From assembly GCA_003133345.1 (NCBI GenBank), contig PKXB01000055.1:7422-24330 (forward strand): DNA of 16,909 bases. Reading direction: 5' to 3'. This DNA comes from Hyphomicrobiales bacterium. GTDB taxonomy: Bacteria; Pseudomonadota; Alphaproteobacteria; Rhizobiales; Xanthobacteraceae. Below, in pieces: positions 1-6,103 of the stretch; the first letter of the stretch is position 1; each line of letters begins with the position of its first letter. The notes under the pieces were generated by a model. The model worked only from the letters and a program-made list of their open reading frames with translations, did no database searches and was not told where the DNA came from. The position numbers were made by a program, and so were the translations under genes.

Positions 1-17
1 CGGAAAAGATCATGCGC
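1..17. repeat. Right end of 49-bp palindromic repeat (copy 1, cut by window edge)
   Basis: Positions 1-17 match the last 17 bases of the full copy at 618-666 exactly and end in the arm GATCATGCGC. The left part lies outside the window. The copy sits 15 bp before the fliH start. Confidence 0.8.
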
Positions 18-31
18 AAACGGGCAAATGA

Positions 32-625
32 ATGAAAGCGACCGCCAAATACCTGTTCGATGAGGATTTCGCCGCTCGCGAAAAGCCGACCATTACGCTG
101 GTCGAGGCCGAGCGCCGGCGCGTGGACGCCGAATCGTTGGCCTATCGCAAAGGCTTTGCCGCCGGCCAGGAGCAAGCGCAGAACGGTGCCCTCGGACTGA
201 TCGCCGACGGGATGGAACGACTCGATAAGGCGCTCGCCGGCATCGAGGCGCGGCTGGAAACCGAAGCGGTGGAAGTTGCGGTCGCGGTTGCCGGCAAGCT
301 CGCGCCCGAACTGATCGCGCGCGAGCCATTCGCCGAGATTTCCGCGCTGGCCACCGAATCCTTCAACCATCTGGTGAAGGCGCCGCACGTCGTCGTGCAT
401 ATCGGCGCCGAGGCCTTTGAGCCGGCTAAGATCAAGCTCGAGGAGATCGCCGGTGCGCGCGGTTTCGAGGGCCGGTTGGTGGTGCTGTCCGATCCGGCCA
501 TGGCGCCCGGCGACTGCTGCATCGAATGGGCCGATGGCGGCGTCGCCCGCGACCGCGCCGCGACCCTTGCGACGATCGATGACGTGGTCGCCCGCTACGT
601 GGCGGCGCGCACCAGCAGCGCATGA
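32..625 (+). CDS. fliH: Flagellar assembly protein FliH (export ATPase regulator)
   Basis: This 197-aa protein is FliH-like. In the family, FliH dimers bind the FliI ATPase, hold it inactive until docking and link it to the C-ring at the cytoplasmic face. The sequence has a charged N-terminus (about 1-50), an Ala/Glu-rich helical stretch with FAAGQEQA (about 42-90), and a C-terminal domain with alternating hydrophobics ending in DCCIEW (about 161-166) and a final helix. The position directly upstream of fliN and flbD matches the Caulobacter fliF-fliG-fliH-fliN-flbD order. The ATG at 32 is preferred over the out-of-frame ATG at 28; the ribosome site is weak. The stop codon (623-625) lies inside a palindromic repeat, so the last residues may have been reshaped. 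FliH proteins diverge strongly; the assignment rests on sequence character and context. Confidence 0.85.
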   Translation: MKATAKYLFDEDFAAREKPTITLVEAERRRVDAESLAYRKGFAAGQEQAQNGALGLIADGMERLDKALAGIEARLETEAVEVAVAVAGKLAPELIAREPFAEISALATESFNHLVKAPHVVVHIGAEAFEPAKIKLEEIAGARGFEGRLVVLSDPAMAPGDCCIEWADGGVARDRAATLATIDDVVARYVAARTSSA

Positions 626-666
626 TCCCGAAAAGTGGAAACCGATTTTCGGAAAAGATCATGCGC
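618..666. repeat. 49-bp palindromic repeat, copy 2 (fliH/fliN gap)
   Basis: The outer arms are GCGCATGATC (618-627) and GATCATGCGC (657-666). The inner arms CCGAAAA and TTTTCGG can pair as well, giving one long hairpin with a small bulge on the right side. The first eight bases belong to fliH, including its stop codon. The + frame reads through as HDPEKW..IFG.DHA, a peptide that marks this element. Confidence 0.9.
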
Positions 667-704
667 AATGAAAATGGGAATTAGGAATTTTGGAGACCGA
701 CGCG

Positions 705-1067
705 ATGAGTGACAATGACAGCAAAGTGCCGCTCCCCGACCTGGAAGGCGGCAGCACAGTGCAGACCGTCGAGGACGCCGGCGTCTTGGCCGCGGACGAT
801 AGCGAAACGGTCAACCGCGGCGCTGCCGACCTGGAGGCGCTGTTCGACGTGCCGGTACAGGTGTCGGCGGTGCTCGGCCGCGCCCGCATGCCGGTCGGCG
901 ACCTGCTCAAGCTCGGGCCGGGCGCCGTGCTCGAGCTCGACCGCAAGGTCGGCGAGGCCATCGATATCTACGTCAATAACCGCCTGGTCGCGCGCGGCGA
1001 AGTGGTACTGGTCGAGGACAAGCTGGGCGTGACCATGACCGAAATCATCAAGGCGGAACAGAATTGA
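705..1067 (+). CDS. fliN: Flagellar motor switch protein FliN
   Basis: This 120-aa protein has an acidic, low-complexity N-terminus (about 1-45) followed by a SpoA/FliN C-terminal domain. The domain is recognisable from DLEALFDVPVQVSAVLGRA, then MPVGDLLKLGPGAVLELDR and the end VARGEVVLVEDKLGVTMTEI. FliN forms rings at the bottom of the cytoplasmic C-ring, takes part in rotation switching and docks FliH-FliI export complexes. The ATG at 705 is chosen because GGAG at 692-695 gives a well-spaced ribosome site; an in-frame TTG at 690 would add five residues and lacks such a site. It follows fliH after a palindromic repeat and precedes flbD. The assignment is firm. Confidence 0.95.
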   Translation: MSDNDSKVPLPDLEGGSTVQTVEDAGVLAADDSETVNRGAADLEALFDVPVQVSAVLGRARMPVGDLLKLGPGAVLELDRKVGEAIDIYVNNRLVARGEVVLVEDKLGVTMTEIIKAEQN

Positions 1068-1078
1068 TGAGGAGATTA

Positions 1079-1156
1079 GCGAATAGCGAGAGGCGAATAG
1101 CGAATAGGAAGAACCTGCTTTCTCTTTATTCGCTACTCGCTATTCGTCATTCGCCC
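1079..1156. repeat. Inverted AATAGCGA-type repeat between fliN and flbD
   Basis: The left arm is built of GCGAATAG/GAATAGCGA units (1079-1107) and the right arm of the complementary TTCGCTA/CTCGCTATTC units (1129-1156). GAATAGCGAG at 1081-1090 pairs perfectly with CTCGCTATTC at 1136-1145; other registers are possible because the units repeat. The loop is T/C-rich (1116-1128). The element fills most of the 127-bp gap and could fold in the fliN-flbD transcript. It resembles short interspersed palindromes of rhizobial genomes; no function is shown. Confidence 0.75.
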
Positions 1157-1194
1157 TTCCCTCCTCGCAATAAGCTCAACAAGGGAAGTAACCC

Positions 1195-2568
1195 ATGCGC
1201 CTATTAATCGTCGGCACGCTCGGAGGCCAGCTCACCACCGCGAGCAAGATCGCGATGGACAAGGGCGCCCGCGTCACCCATGCCGAAAGCAACGAGCAGG
1301 CGCTCGCCGTGCTGCGCTCCGGCCGCGGCGCCGACCTGCTGATGGTGGACGTCAGCCTCGACATCCGCGATCTGGTGAGCCGGCTCGACGCCGAGCGCAT
1401 CCACGTTCCGATCGTGGCCTGCGGCATCACCAACGACGCGCGCGCGGCGGTCAACGCCATCCATGCCGGCGCCAAGGAATACATCCCGCTGCCGCCCGAT
1501 CCCGACCTGATCGCGGCGGTGCTCGCGGCCGTCACCGACGACCGGCGCGAGATGATCTATCGCGACGACGCGATGGCAAGCGTGGTCAAGCTCGCCCAGC
1601 AGATCGCCGGCTCGGATGCCTCCGTGCTGATCACCGGCGAAAGCGGCACGGGCAAGGAAGTGCTGGCGCGCTACCTGCATGCGCGCTCGCAACGCGCCAA
1701 GAAGCCGTTCATCACGGTCAATTGCGCGGCGATCCCGGAGAACCTCTTGGAGTCCGAGCTGTTCGGCCACGAGAAAGGCGCCTTCACCGGCGCGCTCGGG
1801 CGCCGCATCGGCAAGTTCGAGGAGGCCAATGGTGGCACGCTGCTGCTCGACGAAATTTCCGAGATGGACGTGCGCCTGCAGGCTAAATTGCTGCGCGCAA
1901 TCCAAGAGCGCCTGATCGACCGCGTCGGCGGCGGCAAACCGGTGCCGGTCGATATCCGCATCGTCGCCACCTCCAACCGCAACCTCACCGACGCCGTGCG
2001 CGAGGGCAAGTTCCGCGAGGACCTCTGGTTCCGCCTCAACGTGGTGAACCTGAAAATCCCGCCGTTGCGCGAGCGCCCGTCCGACATCGCCGAGCTGGCG
2101 CAGTATTTCGCCAAGAAATATTCCGAGGCCAACGGCCTGCCGGTGCGTCCGCTGTCGGCGGAAGCGCGCCGCGCGCTCAACGTCAACCGCTGGCCGGGCA
2201 ATGTGCGCGAGCTGGAGAACACGCTGCACCGCGCAGTGCTGCTCTCGAGCGGCCCGGAGATCGGCATCGACGGTATCCTCTCGCCCGACGGCGCGCGGCT
2301 CGATTCCGTGCGCGGCTCCGGCGCCGTCGCGCACGCCGCCATAACGGCCGAGCAGGTCACGCGCAATCTGGTCGGCCGCACCGTCGCCGAGGTCGAGCGC
2401 GATCTGATCCTGGAGACGCTCAAGCACTGCCTCGGCAACCGCACCCATGCGGCCAATATCCTCGGCATCTCGATCCGCACGCTGCGCAACAAGCTCAACG
2501 AATATGCCGCTGATGGCGCGCCAATCCCGCCGCCGAATGGCGGCACGGAAATGCGCGGCGCGGCGTAA
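1195..2568 (+). CDS. flbD: Sigma-54-dependent flagellar transcriptional activator FlbD
   Basis: This 457-aa protein is an NtrC-type activator that opens sigma-54 promoters of late flagellar genes (hook, flagellin) after early assembly; in Caulobacter the partner is FliX. It has an N-terminal receiver-like domain (about 1-115), an AAA+ domain (about 125-355) and a Fis-type helix-turn-helix (about 398-437). Visible motifs are Walker A GESGTGKE (148-155), the sigma-54 contact loop GAFTGA (195-200), Walker B GGTLLLDE (213-220) and WPGNVREL (333-340). The receiver is degenerate: the N-terminal acidic pair is replaced by LIVGTLGG and the usual Lys-Pro after strand 5 by PLPPD, while D52 remains. The start has AAGGGAAG upstream. 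The location after fliN matches the Caulobacter order. Confidence 0.93.
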   Translation: MRLLIVGTLGGQLTTASKIAMDKGARVTHAESNEQALAVLRSGRGADLLMVDVSLDIRDLVSRLDAERIHVPIVACGITNDARAAVNAIHAGAKEYIPLPPDPDLIAAVLAAVTDDRREMIYRDDAMASVVKLAQQIAGSDASVLITGESGTGKEVLARYLHARSQRAKKPFITVNCAAIPENLLESELFGHEKGAFTGALGRRIGKFEEANGGTLLLDEISEMDVRLQAKLLRAIQERLIDRVGGGKPVPVDIRIVATSNRNLTDAVREGKFREDLWFRLNVVNLKIPPLRERPSDIAELAQYFAKKYSEANGLPVRPLSAEARRALNVNRWPGNVRELENTLHRAVLLSSGPEIGIDGILSPDGARLDSVRGSGAVAHAAITAEQVTRNLVGRTVAEVERDLILETLKHCLGNRTHAANILGISIRTLRNKLNEYAADGAPIPPPNGGTEMRGAA

Positions 2569-2574
2569 GTTATT

Positions 2575-2739
2575 GTCATCACCGGGCCGCGCGAAGCGCG
2601 AGTCCCGGTGATCCCGCTTAGGTGAGCACCGAGCGTCCCTAAGCGAGATGGCATCGCAACTCGGGCTTGCCCGAGTTGCGCAAATTTAGATTGCCGAAAG
2701 TCGGGTATACGCGACTTTCGGTGACAAGCCCGGCCATGA
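2575..2739. repeat. Multi-hairpin structured element downstream of flbD
   Basis: This 165-bp stretch holds four consecutive hairpins: ATCACCGGG/CCCGGTGAT (2578-2586 with 2604-2612), CGCTTAGG/CCTAAGCG (2615-2622 with 2638-2645), CGCAACTCGGGC/GCCCGAGTTGCG (2655-2666 with 2669-2680) and CCGAAAGTCG/CGACTTTCGG (2694-2703 with 2712-2721). Its ends, GTCATCACCGGGC and GCCCGGCCATGAC, are inverted relative to each other at 11 of 13 positions, so the whole element can close into a cloverleaf-like fold. It lies in the 214-bp gap between flbD and the DUF952 gene. It is probably a dispersed structured repeat and could also stop or stabilise the flbD transcript. Confidence 0.75.
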
Positions 2740-2782
2740 CAGAGTAAAAAGGCCGCGTTCAAAAAACTCGCAGCCACGACGC

Positions 2783-3127
2783 ATGTTCACAGTCTACAAA
2801 ATCTGCCCCGCCGCGCTCTGGCGCGAGGCCGAACGCGCCGGCGTGTTCCGCGGCTCCGAGATCGACCTGCACGACGGCTTCATTCATTTCTCAACTGCGG
2901 CGCAGGTGGCCGAAACCGCGGCGAAACATTTCGCCGGCCAGCGCGATCTCGTGCTGCTGCGCGTGGATACTGCCTCGCTCGGCGACCGGCTCAAATGGGA
3001 GCCCTCGCGTGGGGCTAAGCTGTTTCCGCATCTCTATGGCGATCTCGATCTGAAGGCGGTCACGCAAGTCGATCCGCTCCCGCTCGGCCCGGATGGCCGC
3101 CACGAATTTCGCGCCCTCGATATCTAG
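2783..3127 (+). CDS. DUF952 family protein
   Basis: This 114-aa protein matches the DUF952 family, small cytoplasmic proteins of unknown biochemical role. Family features visible are the start MFTVYKICPAALWREAE, the centre DGFIHFSTAAQVAETAAKHFAG (about 31-52), DLVLLRVDTASLGDRLKWEPSRGAKLFPHLYG (about 55-86) and the end DGRHEFRALDI. The His in GFIHFS and the Arg/Trp/Glu residues are typically conserved in the family. No signal peptide or membrane segment is present and the length is typical. The start codon has a poor ribosome site; the ATG at 2783 is kept because the family begins there. It follows the structured element after flbD and has no evident link to motility. Confidence 0.85.
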   Translation: MFTVYKICPAALWREAERAGVFRGSEIDLHDGFIHFSTAAQVAETAAKHFAGQRDLVLLRVDTASLGDRLKWEPSRGAKLFPHLYGDLDLKAVTQVDPLPLGPDGRHEFRALDI

Positions 3128-3225
3128 CGACCGGCGCCTGCGATACAATTGTCGGCCGTCCGGCAAAGCCATAAAGTCACTCGGCAAATAGCCGGGCGGC
3201 TGTCGCGCCGGCTCTGGGGGCAATC

Positions 3226-3582
3226 ATGCGCCATCTATTCGCCGTCACCGCCGCTACTCTGCTCTGGAGCGCCGTAACTGCCTTTGCCGACCCGGTCGGC
3301 CAATATTTTGTCCAAGGGACCAATCCCGGCAGCACCAGCGAATACAGAGGCACTGTGTCGGTCGAAAGAGCCGGCCAGACCTATCGCGTGATCTGGATCG
3401 TTGGCAGTAGGCGCTATGTCGGCACCGGCATCGGCAACAAGGATTTTATCGCCGTGTCCTACAAATCCAACAGAGGGGACACTGGCCTCGCGCTATATGG
3501 CGCTTCCGGTGAAAACTGGACCGGAGTGTGGACCTATGCCGGCGGCCACGAGATCGGCACCGAGGTCTGGAAGCGCGAATAG
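3226..3582 (+). CDS. Small secreted protein of unknown function
   Basis: This 118-aa protein starts with a clear signal peptide (MRHLFAVTAATLLWSAVTAFA, cleavage near residues 21-22). The mature part has many glycines and aromatic residues in an alternating pattern (YFVQGTNPG, YRVIWIVGSRRYVGTGIG, FIAVSYKS, GLALYG, WTGVWTYAGG, GTEVWKRE), suggesting a small all-beta fold with repeated strand-turn units. There are no cysteines in the mature part. I recognise the type as conserved in alphaproteobacteria but know no function. The ATG at 3226 is supported by the signal peptide directly after it. It lies between the DUF952 gene and the flhA promoter and is probably its own unit, since a terminator-like hairpin follows. 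Confidence 0.7.
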   Translation: MRHLFAVTAATLLWSAVTAFADPVGQYFVQGTNPGSTSEYRGTVSVERAGQTYRVIWIVGSRRYVGTGIGNKDFIAVSYKSNRGDTGLALYGASGENWTGVWTYAGGHEIGTEVWKRE

Positions 3583-3687
3583 CCACATTGACGCCGCGCA
3601 CGGCACCCGATGGACCTCGACGCCAACCGAAGCCTGATCGCCGCCGCGCTCGGCCGTATCCCGGGCGGCGACCACGCGGCGCCGTGA

Positions 3688-3726
3688 GGTCCTCTCCCTG
3701 TCCCCGGGGAGAGACCGTCCGTTTTT
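3688..3726 (+). terminator. Terminator-like hairpin before the flhA promoter
   Basis: CTCTCCC (3692-3698) pairs with GGGAGAG (3707-3713), extended by GGT/ACC (3688-3690 with 3714-3716) across one bulged base. A run of five T (3722-3726) follows after a short gap. It would separate upstream transcription from flhA. The sequence also resembles a common rhizobial intergenic palindrome, so repeat and terminator readings are both open. Confidence 0.5.
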
Positions 3727-3747
3727 AGGGCCGTTTCGACCCCGGAA

Positions 3748-3764
3748 TTAACCCGCCGCTAACC
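3748..3764 (+). promoter_or_regulatory. CtrA-type box upstream of flhA
   Basis: The sequence is TTAA, seven bases, CTAACC, against the CtrA consensus TTAA-N7-TTAAC, so one mismatch. The right half reads CTAACCAT, also close to the TTAACCAT half-site. It lies about 210 bp before the flhA start and downstream of a terminator-like hairpin. CtrA control of early flagellar genes is established in Caulobacter; here it is inferred from the motif. Confidence 0.55.
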
Positions 3765-3823
3765 ATAAAATGGGCAAATATTGCCGGGGTAAGGGGTAAT
3801 CACCCACCACGGCTCTGTATTCC

Positions 3824-3841
3824 GGCACCGGCAACGGTGCC
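3824..3841 (+). promoter_or_regulatory. GCAA-tetraloop hairpin in flhA leader
   Basis: GGCACCG (3824-3830) and CGGTGCC (3835-3841) form a perfect 7-bp stem around a GCAA (GNRA-type) loop. It would lie in the 5' leader of flhA if transcription starts near the CtrA-like box. No T run follows, so it is not a terminator. Confidence 0.5.
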
Positions 3842-3910
3842 CAGTTCCGGTTTGATGACTTTCGTATTGTCCTTCGAGTCCGAGCCGCCGGGGGCGTGGC
3901 GGCAAGTGGA

Positions 3911-3959
3911 GCGCATGATCCCGAAAAGTGGATACCGGTTTTCGGAGCAGATCATGCGC
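3911..3959. repeat. 49-bp palindromic repeat, copy 3 (before flhA)
   Basis: The outer arms GCGCATGATC (3911-3920) and GATCATGCGC (3950-3959) and inner CCGAAAA/TTTTCGG match copy 2, with a few changes in the middle. It ends 17 bp before the flhA ATG. It can be read in the flhA frame as HDPEKWIPVFGADHA, which is repeat-derived, not FlhA. Confidence 0.9.
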
Positions 3960-3976
3960 CCAGCAAGATTGCAGGC

Positions 3977-6097
3977 ATGAGCGACATCACCGCCGCACCG
4001 GCAGCCGCGACCAGCGCCATCAAACTACCCGGCCTCGGCGAGATCGGCGCGTTCATGAAGCGCGGCGACATCGCGCTCGCCGTCGGCGTGCTCACCATCC
4101 TCGTCGTGCTAATCCTGCCGCTGCCGCCGATCCTGCTCGATCTCGCGCTCGCCATCTCTATCATCATCTCGGTGCTGATCCTGATGACGGCGCTGTTCAT
4201 CCAGACCCCGCTCGAATTTTCCTCGTTCCCCACCGTGCTGCTGATCGCGACCATGCTGCGGCTGGCGCTCAACCTCGCCTCCACCCGCCTCATTCTCGCG
4301 CACGGCCATGAGGGCACCGACGCCGCCGGCCACGTCATCGAGGCGTTCGGCAATTTCGTGATGAGCGGCAATTTCGTGATCGGCATCATCGTGTTCACGA
4401 TCCTGGTGATCGTGAACTTCGTGGTCATCACCAAGGGCTCCGGCCGCATCGCGGAAGTGGCCGCGCGCTTCCACCTCGACGCCATGCCGGGCAAGCAGAT
4501 GGCGATCGACGCCGACCTGTCGGCCGGGCTGATCGACGAGAAGGAGGCGCGCCGCCGCCGCCAGAAGCTCGAGGACGAAGGCGGCTTCTTCGGCGCCATG
4601 GACGGCGCCTCCAAATTCGTGCGCGGCGACGCCATCGCCGGCCTGCTCGTGGTGTTCATCAACGTCATCGGCGGCATGATCATCGGCATCGCCCAGCAAG
4701 GTCTGAGTTTTGCCGACGCCGCGCATTCCTACACCATCCTCACGGTCGGCGACGGGCTGGTCACGCAGATCCCGGCGCTGATCGTCTCCACTTCGGCCGG
4801 CCTGCTGGTGTCGAAAGCCGGCATCCTGGGTTCGGCCGACAAGGCGCTGCTCAAGCAGCTCTCCGGCTACCCGAAGGCGCTCGGCATGTCGGGCGCGGTG
4901 ATGGTGGTGATGGCGCTGCTGCCGGGAATTCCAATGCTGCCGTTCCTCGCGCTCGGCGGCGGCGCCGGCGCGCTCGCCTACATCATCGACAAGCGCACCA
5001 GGCTCGCCGCCGCGACCGAGGCCAGGAAAGCGGATGCCGCCGCCAAAACCGAAGCCGCGGACGAGCCGATTTCCGCCTCGCTCAAGATCGACGACCTCAA
5101 GGTCGAGCTCGGCTACGCGCTGCTGCCGCTGGTCAATTCGCCCGACGGCACCGACCGGCTGACCGAGCAGATCAAGGCGCTGCGCCGTTCGTTGGCGGCC
5201 GAGATGGGCTTCGTGATGCCCGCCGTGCGCATCCTCGACAATGTGCAGCTCGACGCCAACGCCTATGTCATCAAGATCAAAGAAGTCGAGGCCGGCAGCG
5301 GCAAGGTCTGGGCCGGCCAGTACATGGTCATGGACCCGGCCGGCGGCCAGGTGAAGCTGCCCGGCACCCACACCACCGAGCCGACCTTCGGGCTGCCGGC
5401 CACCTGGGTCGACGCCGCGGTCAAGGAAGACGCCACGCTCAAGGGCTACACCGTGGTGGACGCCGCCACCGTGCTGTCCACGCATCTGACCGAGCTGCTC
5501 AAAAACAACATGGCGGAGCTGCTCTCCTATGGCGAAGTGCAGAAGCTGCTCAAGGAGCTGCCGAAGGAGCAGGCCGAGCTGCTCAAGGACCTGGTGCCGT
5601 CGCTGATCACCGTCTCCGGCATCCAGCGCGTGTTGCAGATCCTGCTGGCCGAGCGCGTGTCGATCCGCGACCTCGCCACCATCCTGGAAGGCATCGCCGA
5701 CGGCATCGGCGGCTCGCGCAATCCGGTAATGCTGGCCGAGCATGTGCGGGCGCGGCTGTCGCGCCAGATTTGCGCGCAGCACAGCAGCCACGGCGGCTAT
5801 CTGCCGCTGGTCGCGCTGTCGGCCAAATGGGAGCAGGCCTTCGCCGAGTCGATGGTCGGCCAGGGCGATGACCGCACGCTGGCGATGCAGCCTTCCAAGC
5901 TGTCGGAATTCATCACGCTGGTGCGCGAGAAATTCGAGGAAGCGGCGCGCGAAGGCGAGGCGCCGGTGCTGGTGACCTCGGCCGGCATCCGGCCGTTCGT
6001 GCGCGGCATCGTCGAGCGCTTCCGGGCGCAGACGCCGGTGGTCTCGCAAGGCGAAATCCACCCGCGCGCGCGGCTGAAGACGGTCGCCAGTATCTGA
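3977..6097 (+). CDS. flhA: Flagellar biosynthesis protein FlhA (export gate)
   Basis: This 706-aa protein is FlhA, the large membrane component of the flagellar type III export gate; it uses the proton gradient and receives chaperone-substrate complexes. The N-terminal half has about eight membrane segments, starting at IALAVGVLTILVVLILPLP (about 32-50) and with the FHIPEP-family signature FSSFPTVLLIATMLRLALNL followed by ASTR (about 81-104). The C-terminal half (from about 360) is the soluble cytoplasmic domain and includes LRRSLAAEMGFVMPAVRILDN and NPVMLAEHVRARLSRQI. The length is typical. The ATG at 3977 is chosen because the upstream in-frame extension from 3896 is encoded by the palindromic repeat and is not family sequence. 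Six base pairs separate its stop from the convergent radical SAM gene. Confidence 0.96.
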   Translation: MSDITAAPAAATSAIKLPGLGEIGAFMKRGDIALAVGVLTILVVLILPLPPILLDLALAISIIISVLILMTALFIQTPLEFSSFPTVLLIATMLRLALNLASTRLILAHGHEGTDAAGHVIEAFGNFVMSGNFVIGIIVFTILVIVNFVVITKGSGRIAEVAARFHLDAMPGKQMAIDADLSAGLIDEKEARRRRQKLEDEGGFFGAMDGASKFVRGDAIAGLLVVFINVIGGMIIGIAQQGLSFADAAHSYTILTVGDGLVTQIPALIVSTSAGLLVSKAGILGSADKALLKQLSGYPKALGMSGAVMVVMALLPGIPMLPFLALGGGAGALAYIIDKRTRLAAATEARKADAAAKTEAADEPISASLKIDDLKVELGYALLPLVNSPDGTDRLTEQIKALRRSLAAEMGFVMPAVRILDNVQLDANAYVIKIKEVEAGSGKVWAGQYMVMDPAGGQVKLPGTHTTEPTFGLPATWVDAAVKEDATLKGYTVVDAATVLSTHLTELLKNNMAELLSYGEVQKLLKELPKEQAELLKDLVPSLITVSGIQRVLQILLAERVSIRDLATILEGIADGIGGSRNPVMLAEHVRARLSRQICAQHSSHGGYLPLVALSAKWEQAFAESMVGQGDDRTLAMQPSKLSEFITLVREKFEEAAREGEAPVLVTSAGIRPFVRGIVERFRAQTPVVSQGEIHPRARLKTVASI

Positions 6098-6103
6098 GGA
6101 TAC

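Larger units (their letters stand above)
3583..3976. other. 394-bp leader and promoter region of flhA
   Basis: There is no convincing gene here. In order the region holds a 25-codon ORF (3610-3687, MDLDANRSLIAAALGRIPGG followed by five residues), a terminator-like hairpin (3688-3726), a CtrA-like box (3748-3764), a GCAA-capped hairpin (3824-3841) and palindromic repeat copy 3 (3911-3959). The short ORF could be a decayed gene start but has no visible continuation. Confidence 0.6.

Noticed and set aside
1833..1843. TGGCACG, resembling a sigma-54 -24 element
   Set aside because: It lies inside the flbD Walker B codons and has no TTGC at the right spacing. No intergenic sigma-54 promoter was found in the window.
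1204..2448. 414-codon - strand open frame over flbD
   Set aside because: Shadow of flbD, whose AAA+ motifs are unambiguous.
4109..6061. 650-codon - strand open frame over flhA
   Set aside because: A shadow of flhA with biased His/Arg/Asp/Gln composition and no domain.
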